Source: Phytophthora sp. 'mugwort' (Eukaryota > Oomycota > Peronosporomycetes > Peronosporales > Peronosporaceae). From it: a stretch of DNA of 64,000 bases. The notes beneath the pieces are model-generated. The model searched no databases. It was not told where the DNA came from and saw nothing but the letters and a program-made list of their open reading frames with translations. Each line of letters starts with the position of its first letter. The first letter of the stretch is position 1. The stretch covers positions 4,402,001 through 4,466,000 of the forward strand of contig JAUCEF010000001.1 in NCBI GenBank assembly GCA_033558025.1, written 5' to 3'. A program made the translations under genes and the position numbers. This document shows positions 51,286-64,000 of this stretch, piece by piece.

Positions 51286-52125
51286 CGTGGCGGAGAGTCG
51301 TCACCGGTGTGTAGCCCACACAAACCTATATTAGTGAGGGATATGACATTAGGTAGTCACGTGTGCAACACATAATGTACCCCTCTGCACGTTCAGTGTC
51401 CTCTACATGCTGACACTCTAAACTCTCAATCACAACTCAATTTATCCGGATCCAGTCAGGCAAGTCCTATAACCCTTTTCATAATTCTGAAGCTACAGTC
51501 CCCCTATTCTCGATTTGCGCAACAGAATGCACAACTGCGATTTTTTTGATTGGCTTATAAAACGTTACCCACTTGTGAGCTTCGCGTATAAGAAAACTAC
51601 ACACGAAGAACTTGTCAGCTCGGAGACTGTTGAAAATGGATGATGGAACGTTGTCGTCCATACACTGCGTAGCCTACTGTATCAGCAGAAAAACCTGCGA
51701 GTACAAATGAGATAGCGTCAAACAAAACTATGCGAATGAACCTAAGTGCGGATCGAGACTTAGGCACACCAACGTGAAAAGGAGCATCTCCTTTTCCATT
51801 TGAGACCCTGTACATCTTCTAGAAGTTCCAGCAGCCGAAGTTGTGGGCTCTGGCAAAACTCGTCTTCCTTCCCAGAGCGAAAACTAAAAACAAAATGGTT
51901 TTGGCTCTCTAGGAGTAACATTGGCGTGCGATTCGATTGGTGCAATCCGTTGCTCGTAGTACAAATCGCGACATTCCTCAGAAACGAACTTTTGAGTCCC
52001 CCACTCAAACGTCACATTAGTAGCACACTGGGACCATCAGTATCATTTCGATTTGGCGGCGGAGGCAAATATCAAAATGAAATTTGAAAGGCTACGCCGC
52101 AGTTCCGTACATCTGATCTTCGACC
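51286..52125. other. No recognisable gene
   Basis: Short frames on both strands (for example 51760-52008 on the reverse) have no known motif. It may include pieces of the transposase family to the right. Confidence 0.4.
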
Positions 52126-53880
52126 TTAGACTACTGCAGCCTGCGAGTCGTTTCTCTTCCTCTTCTTGGTCACTGCAGTGTCACTGATGAAGCCTGCCCT
52201 ACGACGGTCGCTGTTCTCCTTTGCAGTCTTAGCCATAACTGCACGGTGAGCTCTGCGGGCCTGTTTAGCTGCGTTAGCATCGCCTTCTAGCTGTTTGCTT
52301 GGCGCGGCATAGATATCTTCATCCTGAAACTCGTTAGACACGTACCGGCGGAACTTGCTGTGCAGCTCCATCATCTTCTCTCGGCGTTTAGTGAAGGCGG
52401 GATCAATTCGTCAAGGAAATGCGTGAGCATGCGAGCCGCCTTGTCGCCCCCGGTCAATCTATCGTCCACCTTGAGCCGAAGCTCTTGCTCCACGGGTTCA
52501 TCGTCAGGGCCCATCCTGCACTTGCCGGGCTTCGATGCATCCATAGCTAATAACCTGGTACCGCTGGACCCCCACCAAGGTCCTGTACAGTTCTGTCACT
52601 AGTGGTTTGTAGCTCTTAAAAAGTGGCTTTCACGTGCGATACACACCGTGACGTTATGGTTGCGGAATCGGCGACAGCGGAAGCAATGTGGTCTACAGTC
52701 CAGCAGTCCGTGCGACCCACGCGCTTTTGAATGGGGCCGAACCCACGATCACAAGAGTTTTTTTTAGTGCCCCTTGACGAAAATTTGTAGTCAGCTCGCT
52801 GCAGGGTGACCATGGATAATAAGAACTTGATCACTTGGTTGTTCTTGTTCTGCCCTGAACAATTGTCTGCGTAGGCAACGAGGTGGGTTTAACCGGCAGG
52901 CTGTAACACCGTACGAATAAAGTGCAAAAAGGCTGTAACACCGTACGAATAAAGTGCTATAGCATCGAGTTAATCTGGTCACTGCTCTTCCGCCTGCAAA
53001 CTCGTCGTACAAGTAGTTGGTTTGGACCCCCTCATTCTCGTAGTAGATGCCCAACACATTCACAACCAGCAACGAGCAGAAATACCACTGCGAAGGCGTG
53101 GTGATGACCGACGGGATAGTCAGATTCTGTGAGAAATCCATGCCAATCACGGCCATGTCGTTGCCGTTGCCCTCCTCTCCGTGAACAGCGGCTTTATCCT
53201 TCTTGTACTCACGCTTACATGTTTGCAGTAAATTCAAATTATATCAATGTCCAAGTTAAAAACGCCCGATAGATCACTCTGATACCAATATCCACGTACC
53301 TCATTCGGCGCGCAGACTCCGTGTGCTTGCCTAGTTCTTCTGTTTGTTCAACGGAAGCTCCATGACGCATGCTAGTCTAGTAAATGATGCAAAGATCGCA
53401 CACGTTCGACTGCGCAGACCGGATCTTGATGTTGAGGCAGTGAAGTGACAGCAGCTTGCGAAATATTGGGCGTGCAGGTTCATTAGCGCGGAGGCCCATG
53501 TTCACGAACTTGTGCATCTCGTCGTAGAGAGCATCCCACGTGAACGCCACAGGTAACAGGAGGTAGTCTTCACGGCTGTAATACTTCTTCACCATCCTGT
53601 CCTTTGTTTTCTACATGCAGACGATCGCGTGCACCACCTCGCCGACCTCAGCTGCGAATTCCCTTAACTATTTCACAAGCCAAACTGCGTTGACGTTCCG
53701 ATGCGTTCTGGTTGATCCGGTTACCATGCTCTTTGACCGCAAGTTGCCTTCACGTACACGACGCTTGTAACGCTGGATCGTGAGTGGCTGCACGCCAAGG
53801 CAGCGTGCAAAAGACGACCGACAGACCTGCCCCACGAACGGCAAGTAGTAGTGAAACTTCCGCGTGCTCTCCAGTTCCAC
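52126..53880 (-). pseudogene. Unclassified transposase-like gene, decayed
   Basis: Reverse-strand pieces in a consistent order. 53880-53668 has YLPFVGQVCRSSFARCLGVQ and a TIQRYKRRVREGN helix (DNA-binding-like). 53595-53377 has YYSREDYLLLPVAFTWDALY and IRSAQSNVCDLC. 53237-52950 has MDFSQNLTIPSVITTPSQWY and VNVLGIYYENEGVQTNYLYD. About 52542-52126 has KVDDRLTGGDKAARMLTHFL and SNEFQDEDIYAAPSKQLEGD. The D-x-S-Q-N-L block with a following GIYYENE resembles uncharacterised DDE-type proteins repeated in oomycete and invertebrate genomes. The superfamily was not determined. Frameshifts are at about 53240-53370 and 52600-52950. Confidence 0.45.
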
Positions 53881-53899
53881 GCCTCCTCACAGCAGTGTT

Positions 53900-54620
53900 T
53901 AGGGTTTAGTAGTGGTCTGCCTCAGCACGCCTAGAAGCGTCAAGATGCAGGATGTCTTCTCCGACTTCGACATCTGCTCCAGCGAGCATATCAACCACTG
54001 CAGCTCAGCAGCCTTCCTTCGAGGCAACACCTTTTGCACTCGTCCTCCCGTATCACGGCTGTCACGCGCTGGACGAGATCGACGATCAAATTGAGGCTAA
54101 TGGCTTCCTCCTCGGCTTCACTCTCTGCACTCTCCCCCGTTAGAATCTCCTTCTCCACCGAGCATTCATCGTCACTCCAGTCCTCGTCATCGCTACCGTC
54201 TGGTTCATCGCTGTATTCCTGCTCGCTTGCGGCCTCAACTGCACTTCCTTCGCTGGACGCCGGCTCGACTGCTCCGATGTCCTGCGCAAGCTAAACATTA
54301 ACGTCTTCATAAGCGTCATTGGTGTGACAGAATGGCGACGCATACGACGGCGTTGCCGTTGGAGACGGCGCTGCACTTGGAGATGGCGCTGCACTTGGCA
54401 ACGGCGCGAGAGGCGGCTCCGGGCGAAGAGCGACCTGCGGAGGCTGGAGATGAAGGGGTGATCTGGTTAACAGGCATCGTCAAGGGAGGCTGGGTCTTGT
54501 TGAAAGCTTCTTGAGTGCGTAGCTCGGTTTAATGACCGTTTGATTTTTCAACCACAAACCGGCCGTTTTCTCGAAACTTCAGATAAGTACGGACGGAAAT
54601 TGATGGCTCAACTTTGGAGG
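53900..54620. other. Spacer with a short tandem repeat
   Basis: 54356-54400 contains an 18-bp unit (TTGGAGATGGCGCTGCAC and variants) repeated two to three times. Serine- or glutamate-rich shadow frames surround it. I see no gene. Confidence 0.45.
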
Positions 54621-54623
54621 CGA

Positions 54624-56300
54624 TTATCTCGATAACTCTAAATTGTTGATTAGTATCATTTGGGATTGGGTCGTCTCAAATCTGGTTTCCACGGCCCAGA
54701 TAACTTCGGCAGGAAAACTTAAATTTGCTCGCCCCACGTCTGCAGCAGTGATATCCTTTGCGGCCTTCAATCTAGCGAGACCAAACTCATACTCGCGCCA
54801 TAGCTCGAATAAATCCTCCGCCGCGTCGACGACAATGCACCTCGTGAACGGGCAACAGTCACACCCGTAATCACCACGTGGCCAGAAGGTTCTTGGTCTT
54901 AATGGCACGAGAAACTAACACCGTAGGGAGCTGGCAGCTTCAAAATCTCTTCACGAGGAGGACAAAGAGCGGCTTGGAATCGCGCTGTAACTCCGATGGG
55001 CTTCGCAATAGTTCGTTCATGAAGTCTGCTTGATTCTTTATCAGTGCGAACACCTCCGCGGGCAAAGCTGCCAGTTGTTGCCGGGTAATTTCTCAGCTTG
55101 CGTTGGCAGCACGGGGAGCTAATTTACTCCACCAATTACGAGATGAAGCTCTTCTCCTTTGTTACCCACGTAGAAAATCTCTCGCACCACAGGATTGACG
55201 GTACGACTTCCACCGACGCGCACATACGCCCCCACAACGCGGGTCTAGAGCTGCGCAGGGATAATGGACGGTGATTTCGCATCTTGTTGCCCAAGCGCAG
55301 CCCACACGCGAGCGTCTCAGCGATCTTGTTGCCTATAGCCTGCTGGCTCTTTGGAGCGATCCATTCACGAGAATGCTCGGTCGATAAGTCAATCTTATGT
55401 ACTTTGGACGTAGCGTCAAGGACCCTCTGGCCCAGCGATCGGAATACGACTGTGTTTTGTCGATTATGTATCGACCATTACTTTTCAAGTCCTTCATCGC
55501 CCTTTGCAGTTCACATCGTCTTTAGTTATACCAGTTCACCTGCCGTACGTTGCCTCCCTTTCTCAGCATGTGTGTTTCCATTTTGCCGGCCCTCAACTTG
55601 GCAAAGGCCAAGTTTTCAAACGAGCTCGCAAACCTTGAGCACAACGCGATCGTCATCGCCAGGGTTGCCAAACAATGTCCAAATTTGGGGATAGACTCGA
55701 AATAAAAGTGGTGCAGGGGAGCGGACAAATCATCGTGTCCCTGCTGCCACAAATATCTTGCTCGGGGGAGTCCTATTCCCCCTTTATGTTCTTCGACCAC
55801 AGCATTTGGCAAACCACGTCAATTTATTCCGAAAAGTTGGAATCAAATCGGCAAATCGAAACATCGTCATGTCGTAAATTGGTGCTATTAGGTGCCACAG
55901 CTTTAACACGCTGCCGGTCATGCACTTCATGGCACCACGCTCAGTCTTAACCAGCATGAGTATATTTCTTATACTCGTTAAACTCGATCACACGGCGAGC
56001 TTCCGAATCGATGACCTCAAGTCGAATTTCACTCCGCGTCACATTTTGATCACACTTGTTCACGGTGTTCGAGAAGGTGGGATGCCACGAGTGCTCGCAT
56101 CATCCCATACGACGTCGGTGCGCGGTATGAACGACGAAGTCGCCTTAATGTCAAACAAAAGCATCAATGACCTCGCTTTTGTCGGCAGGGACGTCTGGCG
56201 CTGGCGGTGGATCGCCTTCGCATGATCATTTAGCCAGTGCACGACATCGTGCGGTGAGATGAATAGCTGCCCCTCCACAGAGACCTTCTTGATGGTCTTA
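54624..56300 (-). pseudogene. Unidentified decayed reverse-strand coding material
   Basis: Several reverse-strand frames of 70-100 codons follow each other (56278-56060, 55812-55522, 54908-54624) and look like one eroded protein. Examples are a VVHWLNDHAKAIHRQRQ stretch, FYFESIPKFGHCLA and FELWREYEFGLARLKAAKDI. No family is recognised. Probably a transposon relic, because no splice sites connect the pieces. Confidence 0.25.
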
Positions 56301-58849
56301 ATACGACGCTGTCCTTAAACGATATGAGCTTGGTGAAGATAGCAGAATAGCGACATGTCACCTTCAGGCAGTGACGGCGATGTTCTCTTGAGGCTCACAC
56401 TTTTAGCTACATACACATGGCTTTGTGCAGCTCCGCCGACCATACGGGGGGGGGAGGGCGAGTTGTGTTGCATTGAGTTGTGTCTACCTAAAAATAGCGT
56501 CTGTCGGTGCAACCGCTCCTGCAGCCCATACACTGGAAAATAGGTTTGGTTTCGTCCCAAACGGCCGGTATACTGTCTCTTGTTGAGTTATATCTAATCC
56601 ACCTCACGAATTTCAATTTGCACAAATCGGGTTACATCTAGAAAGCTTTTAAACTTGATTTAAAATAAAATGCCAATTGTGGTACGGTGCCAATACGCTT
56701 TTAAGCTTGGTTTCAATATACTTTTCGCCAAAGGTGGCCCTTCCAGAAGTATAAGATGTTCTAGGAGATTTGAATGACCTAAGTTTGAATGAACCGTGCC
56801 ACGAAATGGACCACAGGTTTTCCTGTATATTTCTATCGACTTTGCCTGTCGCTTCCGTGTGTACATAAGGGGGCCAGGGTCTCCTACTGTGTTTACCAGC
56901 TCCGTTTGTGTATCCGCTTTCCAATAATATATCTTTATACACACGTTTCATAAATCAATGTACCTACACTACAGTTTCTAAGCCAATCGAAACCGTGCCA
57001 TATGGTATTTTACCTTATCTAGGTTTGACCGAGAATGTACCTGTAATGACAGGAAAGACCTAGCCGTGCAGGTTTATTGCGGAAGGACATCGGTTCATCG
57101 GCTGAAATTAGCAGTGCCTATGCATAGCGCGTTTAACGTAGGGTGGCGATTTATTCTGTATGATACACGAGCAGTTGACTTTAACAAAGTGTGCTTTCAA
57201 ACCTGACAGAATTATTCCGCTCGTCATGCATCGTGATTTACACACTACGAAGAAGAACATAAGTGATTTAGCTACCATAAATGCTACGATATACTCATCA
57301 CATGCAAAAATGGCGATCTCTAATTATCTGGACTATGTTCAGCAATGATGCATTCGTATCGCAGAAACCCACACTCCTAGTATCCCCTTCGCACAGATTG
57401 ACGCTCACGTTTCGCGCCAAAACAAATTGCACTTGCTCGATGCGCGCGGAGACCTCCACGCGTTCGCACGCTACCCTGTCTGCAAAGTTCTATCCCAGTT
57501 CTCTTTCTCGTCTAGAACAGGCCAAAAAGTCGGTGTGCGAATGCTGCCAAGCCGCTAGCCACACGAAACACACGTATATTTTTGAGGTAGGTGCTGTATG
57601 AAGTTTTCTCACACGCTCACGCTACATCAGCTAAGTTCCTTCTCCTCTTCCTCTTCCTCGACCTCGCTGCGTTTGCGCTTTCGAAACCGGTTGGGCTTTG
57701 GAAAAGTCCGAAATAGGTCACACACAGGTTAGGTCACAACAGGTCGCACGGCATGGCGAGTAAATATCAAATGTAACAGGGTTACGAGAATGCAGTGAGA
57801 CTGCACAAGCGAAACTATTCTGGAACCACAGCATCCAATACATCGTCCTAGCAAAACTTCGCACATGATTGTGGCAGTTACGAAACGAAAAACCGGTGGT
57901 ATAACTACGCTGGAGTAATTGACCCGGCTGAAGCTCAAGTGGCTTGGAGCCTTGTGCTCCAATACGAGCAGACGTTAAAGAAGAAAGTTTGAAACCAAAG
58001 TACGCCGTTGGGTTGTTTCAAAAGTTCAACCGACAGTCAGACCAACCAATGCATCCGCATCATCCTCACCCTCCATTATCTTTTTATCCTCCTAGTAACG
58101 CGCAGCGCGCAAGGACTTTTTTTGCGCAAGTGGAGCGTCAACTCGACAAAGGTGACTTCACGTAGCAAGGCAGCAAGCTCATAATACGCGTCTACCGTCG
58201 AGATGATCTCGTCGTTTGCGTCGCGGATCCGAAGCTCTTAGCGATAGCATTACTCATATCTGCCTAGCAATATGAAGCAAACCAAGCGTAGTCGAGTGAC
58301 ATTGCTCGTTCTACTTAGCTGGTGATGCAATGCATTTGACGCCTCTTTCATTTAATGGAACCTGATCTTGCTGCTTATCGTCTCATCCCAAGCGCACTTT
58401 TGCTCTTGTTTCCTTACTCAGTCGTTCATGTCGGCTTCGTCGAGTGAGCTAAATGCGTTGTCTTCGTTCCTACTTGACGTGTCGGAGTTATCAGCACGTC
58501 ATCGTCTGGGCTAGTTGCCAGGGCTAATTGCATTGCGCGTGTCTAAGTACTAATACCACTCGGAAAAACTCTGTGCGTCCGACTCGCCATCAATTAACGA
58601 TTTTACTTGAAATCGCATTTTCACGTATGCATCCCATATAGCGCTCGACACCCACATTTTCCAAGCATCCCCGTTTGCAAAATCATATCCTATTTATTTC
58701 GTCATTAAAATCGTCATCACTATTACCTCAGATGATCCGTCTTCATCACAATGTAAGTCAGCCCCCATGTCATTCATGAAATAATAGCGGAATAACATAT
58801 GCACCAGGGTGCAAGCGAAGATAGTAGTTCTGATGTTTTCATCTCAAAA
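56301..58849. other. Long gene-poor stretch
   Basis: I see no supported gene. Frames at 57281-57601 and 57944-58165 (+) have no recognisable domain; the latter encodes a His/Pro-rich patch (PMHPHHPHPPLSFYPP). A G run lies at about 56450. Confidence 0.4.
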
Positions 58850-59593
58850 TTAATTACCAGGTTGAAGAACTTTGAACGGAGCTTGAGCAGGCCAATCTCT
58901 CTCTCAACGCTATGCGTGTTTTTGTGTGACGAAGGTTAAAAGCTCTTTGTCATTACAAAATGTTGTATTCGTTCGATGTGTCCGCTCTTGCAGGTGGTAA
59001 CTGGCTCCGGGAAAATGAGGGAGCACTTTTTAACGCGCGTAGGCAGAATCACCCAAGAAGCAAAAACAAATATTTGTCGTGTACCTTGTCCATCATTTAC
59101 TCCAGAAGTATTATGCCCGTCAGAGCCAAGATATGCATCCTCCACTTTCATTCCCCAGTCACATGCGATGAGTATACCACACCCTTATGTTAACGATTGA
59201 TAGAGTCACTCGAAACCAATACACGAAAATAATTCCATCAACTGCCCCAAACACGTGGTTGAAATAGGATGCTTGGCCACGAAGTCGTTTGGCACGGACG
59301 TTGGAATCCATAGGCTGGTGTGCAACACTTGAGCAACAGCTTGAACGCCACGTTAGCGATACTTGTGCACAGCAGAATACGCACGATGAAACAAAGCCTC
59401 TTGAGCACGACACGTAGATGCCGTTCCGACCGAATGGAGAGCTACAGCAAGAACATTTTTGCGACGGGGCTCGCAACACCTTGCGCACAGGAAGTGTAAC
59501 TTCCAGAGAGTATACAAACCCTCCGTGAGGTACTGTAAGCTGCACAATGGAGCTAGTTAGCTTCCGCAATTTATTGGTGAAGACCAACAGCAT
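58850..59593 (-). pseudogene. Second PIF/Harbinger transposase relic
   Basis: The reverse strand has YFNHVFGAVDGIIFVYW (first catalytic Asp block). In other frames it continues with a G-D-S-A-Y-A patch, LPHFPGASYHLQE (second Asp block) and a KELLTF/ERE-G-L-L-K-L-R region at about 58870-58960 (Glu block). The order matches DDE_Tnp_4 enzymes. Frame changes separate every block, so the copy is old. Confidence 0.6.
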
Positions 59594-61525
59594 CGAGATA
59601 GTTTCCGTCCAAGTTCTTCATTGACCACATAGAGGAAGCTTTCTGGGTCGCCCATCCTATGAGTTTCGCTGCTTCATGTACTTGATCTAGGGCTCATCCA
59701 CAGCCAGCGCGCTGTCTAGGTCTTGACTTCGTCGGGCGACTGGTGCAGCAGACGGCGAGTGAGGTTCGAGTTGAGGCCTTCGGAAAGCACGTCAAATCCA
59801 ATAAGCAACGCGAGTAGCAGCTAAATACGTTAAAGGACATTACAGATCTGTCTAGGAGTACGAAAAGCTGTGGGCTGCACGTTGCCATCGCTGCGCGTTG
59901 ACTTGTAAAATAATAGTTTTTCTTCGATCAGATCCCAACGTCTATTTGCCCCCATTTAGCCAACAGCCCATGGATGGAAAATTCGACCGTAATTCACAAT
60001 ACCATTTCAAAACAATAGGACGCGTTGACCCCATCAGCGTGATAGAAAGCGGTAATTGATCACATCGATCCTGAAGACAGATTGGGCTTTGCAAAATAGA
60101 AGGAACTAAAAGGTTTTTTGTGGAAATGCAGCCTTAATACTTTTTTATGGTCAGCCGTTTAACTTCATCTGCGACTCAAGGGAACGGAATATAGCTTCCA
60201 GTGTGGGATTTTGTGGCAAACAAAAGCCGCAAAAAAGAAAATGTAAGGAAACAAAAGCGCATAACCTAGCTCACTCTTTTCTCTATCCAATGTAACGCTT
60301 TAGAATGGTATACATTTCCTCGTTGTCGAGATATTGAATGGTGAAGAATGGATCCAGCGCAAGGAGGCTATTGCACCGTGAAAGGCGCTCAATCAAACTG
60401 TTGCACTTTAGAGTACAACTTTTGCGCTGGACTATTGTTGATCATCCTGCTTGACCCCGTTCTGGCAGTCGGACAGTGAGATCCCGTACAGTGAATACAG
60501 GAAACAACCCCCAGGCTCTACCCGCAGCAAATTGCCGGAACATCTACACGACAAGCACTGCTTGTTCAGGTGTGCGGTTCTGGCAGGCGAGATAGTTCCT
60601 CCCGAGGAATTAGCGGAAACAGGTACTATTCTAAGCAAGGGGTAGGTAATAGTGGCATTCGCTCCGACGTGACCCTCTGACCTCAAAACGATTAATTCTA
60701 CATGATATGTTTTTTCAACGACCAGGATCATGAACATATTTTGGCGCTACACATCGTAGCGATTGATCATGGGCTTAAGCACCCTGAGAAGTGTATGTCC
60801 ATATAAGTCTCGTAGTTGCATTTGAGGTTGTGCCGTTCGCTTTTTCGGAACCACCACACTTTCCGCTCTCACTGAGACCGGTATACCGTGTTAAATGGAA
60901 GCCACCAAGAACATTGGGGCAACAGCGACTTACATACGATTTATAAAGGAACGAGAGGCGCAAGGGGTGGGGGTGGGGGTGCGTCATTGGGAGAACGATG
61001 AAGGGATGGACAACCAGCGGGAAGCGGATCATTTTACTCAAGAGCAGTGATAGGTCTTTCAAACACCGATCGGGGTGCAAATGCTTAATTGGAATGGAGA
61101 TAGAAACACAATGAACCTTAAGATAATTGGTCAATTTAAGTCCGGCGACAAATCTTTCAATGTGAAGGACCATTGTTGCTCACAGGTATCGAATATGAAA
61201 ATTGGAACTGCCTTTTCGACATTAGCAATGTTTCGTTTATTTTCAAATCGTTTATCTTGCGTTGTCTCCTGAAATCAAGACCACATCAATCAGATAAAAT
61301 TAGCCTTTCGCATTTTGCCATATACCAGTTTAAATCCGCGAATTGACTTGCTTCCTGAAAGCTTGATGCATGACACTAGATACCGTTAAATTTTGAACAA
61401 GTATGAATCGTGATACGGATACTTGATCATCGGCTTCACAGCATAAACTTGTATCGTATTTAAACTGTGGTAATGCAGTAGAAGCTAAACCAACGCTACG
61501 TACAGCATGGATCTACCTCGGACGA
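59594..61525. other. Gene-poor stretch
   Basis: No supported gene. A G-rich patch (GGGGTGGGGGTGGGGGTGCG) is at 60964-60983. The frame at 60451-60645 has no known domain. Confidence 0.4.
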
Positions 61526-62557
61526 TTAAGCCTGTTCTATCTCAGATTGTTGTAGATACCGCGATTTCCTGCATCTTCCTTTTTCTTCGTTTTTGCGTGG
61601 TTTCAGCGTCGTCAACAGTAGGTCCGGATGCTCCAGTATTTCTCGTGCAAGCAATCTGCCTACTACAGTCTTTGTCTTACGTTCCTTCCCCTTGTCAGCT
61701 TGACAGACAGGGATAAGTAACACCTCTTGACGCACAGTTTTCTTGTACCGCAGCCATGGCGCTTTCTTTGCGAAGACTCCGTTGCGCTGGAAGTTGTGTA
61801 GTTTTTCGATAATCTTCATCTTGCCGAGTCGAAAACCCCACAACGCTTGAATCCAAACATTATGTTGTTATCAAAGTTGCAGCTTGTCCAAGCTAGTGTA
61901 GCTATTTGTAAAGATTTATTTTACTGATATTTTATTTTTCAATTCCCGCGTGCCATCGCGTCGATGAGGTCCTAGAAGGTATTCTTGAAGGATGAGGAGA
62001 CAGCCACATCTAAAAGCTGCAAGGATGCGTCCCATTCGCCGGCAGGCTCACTAAACATATTTGATTTCGCTCAGCAGTATGCATCTCTGTCGAAATATGA
62101 GAAGGACTGTCATCCATGACTAACAGGAGAGGTCGCTTTTCCGGCGTTTATAGTGTATCGGCCAAATTATCAACCCACTTAATAAAACAGCTGCTGTCAT
62201 AAATGCCTTTACGTTGTAGTAACGGCGGCTCCGGGAATGCTGAATCATTCCAGTACTTCGCTATGAACTCGGTTACCAGGCAAAATATGCAGTGTCGGCA
62301 CTATGCACTTGCGCTGCCACACGCGATAAATGCAAGGTGAAACCTGTAGTAGCGCCTGTGTGCCAACCATTCTTAGAACCTTTATGCACAATAATTCGTG
62401 CCGTTTTACGCGAGTTCTGAAAAGCTGTCTCGTCGATATTAAATACTCGTCTCCCATCCATCTTGTTTTCAATTACAACCTTATCCAGTGATCCAAATCG
62501 CTTTGCAGTCACCATGTTGCGGATCTTAAAGATAGATTGAAGTACCCGGGCAGTCAA
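61526..62557 (-). pseudogene. Third pogo/CENP-B-like transposase relic
   Basis: Reverse frame 62557-62273 contains RRVFNIDETAFQNSRKTARI, the first catalytic-Asp block of DDE_1 transposases, and HKGSKNGWHTG. A shifted frame continues TLHILPGNRVH. Further down, LLLVMDDSPSHIST (second Asp block) and CLVSLPANGTH appear around 62110-62030. Frameshifts and a shortened C-terminus make it inactive. A TIR-like CCGTTAAATTTTG with TA before it at 61381 is only suggestive. Confidence 0.6.
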
Positions 62558-62966
62558 TCGGGGTTACGCTCCATGTAACGGCGATACCATTCAACCCCGA
62601 CCAGCGATCCACAATTTAGCCGCGATATTTGACTTGCGTCTGAAGATTGCCCTGCGGACTAGTAGGAACGCCGGCGTAATGTCGATCAAAGCAGGGACTG
62701 GTCGAAATGATAAAACACCACTAGCGTTGGTATTAAATTGAGGGAATTATTATTTATTGGTGTTTCCAAGAAGCCGTATATAATACACAATATTGGATAA
62801 TACTATCGTATATATAGGAAAAGGCGGCCGAGCTCGGCCGTGCCACAGATCTCAAGCCAATGAAATCCAATGTGACTCGGTGGTCGTCTTGCTTCGCTAT
62901 GATAGAGCGCTACGTCGAAATACGGGACGTCATACTCAAGATCAGCGCCATTGAAGAGCTCGTGCC

Positions 62967-63500
62967 TTGGGCACGCTTATCGTCGTGACGTCATGCTCTG
63001 CAGGCGGAGAATCGCACACTAGCGGTAGTCCGCCTTCTTTTCGACGCGTGTGTCGAAACGTACCCAATAATGGCAGGTACTTACTTCCTACCGCTCCTAT
63101 TATCCATTCGGCAATATTCGATAACGCGCTCTTCAACGTCCAGAATGACGTCCTCCTCTCGCCTGAAGAGCAGGAGGCGGTGGAGTTTTTTGCAGTTTCG
63201 CCGACTCAGTCACAGGAGGCAGCGGACGATGGCCACCACTTTGCATCTGCAATCCTGCGACGTGCGAAGAAACCTCGTCGATCGGACAGTGGTCCCCTAC
63301 GGTACGATCCATTGCTGCACGTCGCACCACCGACAAGCAAACACGTGTGAGCGACTGTTTTCGACTTGAAATTGGCGATGACATCGCTTCGTGGTTTACA
63401 TTGCCGGCAAACCTCGAAACATTATGTTCACCGAGGCAACCGAGAGCTGTGGAACAGTACCACGGTCCTGGGAGCTACCGAAGAGGCTAACGAGGAAGAG
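62967..63500 (+). pseudogene. hAT transposase C-terminal relic
   Basis: 63130-63350 encodes LLSPEEQEAVEFFAVSPTQS, FASAILRRAKKPRR, then YDPLLHVAPPTSKHV. A frame change leads to ERLFST and, after another, to VVYIAGKPRNIMFTEATESC. The P-T-S-x-x-x-E-R-L-F-S core followed by N-I-M-F is the hAT dimerisation region. The rest of the transposase is absent. Confidence 0.55.
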
Positions 63501-64000
63501 TAAGAAATTCGTGCGCCCAATGAATGATGCACCAATTACTATTGTATTACTGGAATATATTATTATTGTGATCTCAGGCATTACAGTGATTATTATACGG
63601 CCGGCTCGTGCCCTCAATACCATTCCACATTGTATTGACCATGCCCTGGACCAACGAACAATTCTCTGATGATGATTCAGCCTCGAGAGGTACTATCCGT
63701 TCTGGCCCACGCCAGATTCCAAATTGAGCTGGCCGATTATCGCCCTCGTCTGCAATTCTTATCAGCTGTAACCCATCGACCACAATTTCGCTGCTTGATG
63801 TTCTTTGACGAGCATGCCTCGTCAACGGCATCACCACTACCTACTGCGCTCACCGCCTCCGATTTCGCCTTGCATGTGAAGGTCTTTCTGTTGCAGTAGC
63901 ACCGCTCGGACGCGGTTTGCTAACGTATGTGAATCGTGGGCACGGTTTATCCGAACCGTAGCGTCATTGGCTGATCACTATCTAGTGGTTCAGCGGAGCA
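63501..64000. other. Right window edge, no gene recognised
   Basis: Overlapping frames on both strands (63574-63837 on the reverse, 63669-63899 on the forward) have no known motif. Confidence 0.4.

Noticed and set aside
1..64000. RxLR or Crinkler effector genes
   Set aside because: No signal peptide followed by an RxLR-EER or LFLAK motif was seen in any frame I examined; only the crystallin-like proteins look secreted.
1..64000. tRNA, rRNA or CRISPR features
   Set aside because: I saw no cloverleaf-compatible sequence with internal promoter boxes, no rRNA sequence and no regularly spaced short repeats; an RNA-gene scan was not possible by eye.

Overview
The window looks like nuclear DNA of an oomycete, most likely Phytophthora or a close relative. 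This rests on four things: genes with few, short introns (about 60-120 bp) whose donors are mostly GTACGT, GTGCGT or GTGAGT; 5' ends carrying an oomycete-type initiator (TCATTYYNCAWTTT-like); an M96 mating-specific-family protein, which is typical of Phytophthora; and a dense load of decayed LTR and DNA transposons between small gene islands. The species was not determined.

Layout. 0-7 kb is repeats: a 174-bp tandem repeat, a possible piggyBac relic, a 1-kb internally deleted copia element with both LTRs and an exact target duplication, and two decayed pogo-like transposases, one inside a TIR-bounded element. 7-10.3 kb is a small gene island: a broken D-amino-acid oxidase, a Mediator subunit 19 fused to a bromodomain, and a DHHC palmitoyltransferase. 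10.6-22 kb is one nested structure: a chromodomain Ty3 element (A) interrupted 44 bp before its 3' LTR by a younger 7.8-kb chromodomain Ty3 element (B) with CCTTT target duplications. Both carry an antisense reading frame between pol and the 3' LTR. 22-29.6 kb holds a direct duplication around a NIT2-type omega-amidase gene. The right copy is intact and the left is a broken stub, with Tc1 and nuclease-like relics between them.

30.2-48.8 kb is the main gene island: a RidA-like deaminase divergent from a D-serine dehydratase/D-threonine aldolase, an M96-family bZIP-like protein, a secreted crystallin-like pseudogene, an LDAH-type lipid hydrolase, an unidentified 827-residue protein, a mitochondrial 3-hydroxyacyl-CoA dehydrogenase, an amino-acid transporter, an intact secreted crystallin-like protein, Mediator subunit 21, a pallidin/snapin-like protein and a tail-anchored cytochrome b5. 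49-64 kb is again gene-poor, with relics of PIF/Harbinger (with its Myb-like partner), pogo, hAT and one unclassified transposase family.

Functional links. The RidA-like and D-serine dehydratase genes make biochemical sense as a divergent pair, because the dehydratase releases 2-aminoacrylate and RidA proteins hydrolyse it. NIT2 and the dead D-amino-acid oxidase also belong to amino-acid nitrogen metabolism. Exon boundaries were read by eye from splice sites and frame continuity, and no database search was possible.
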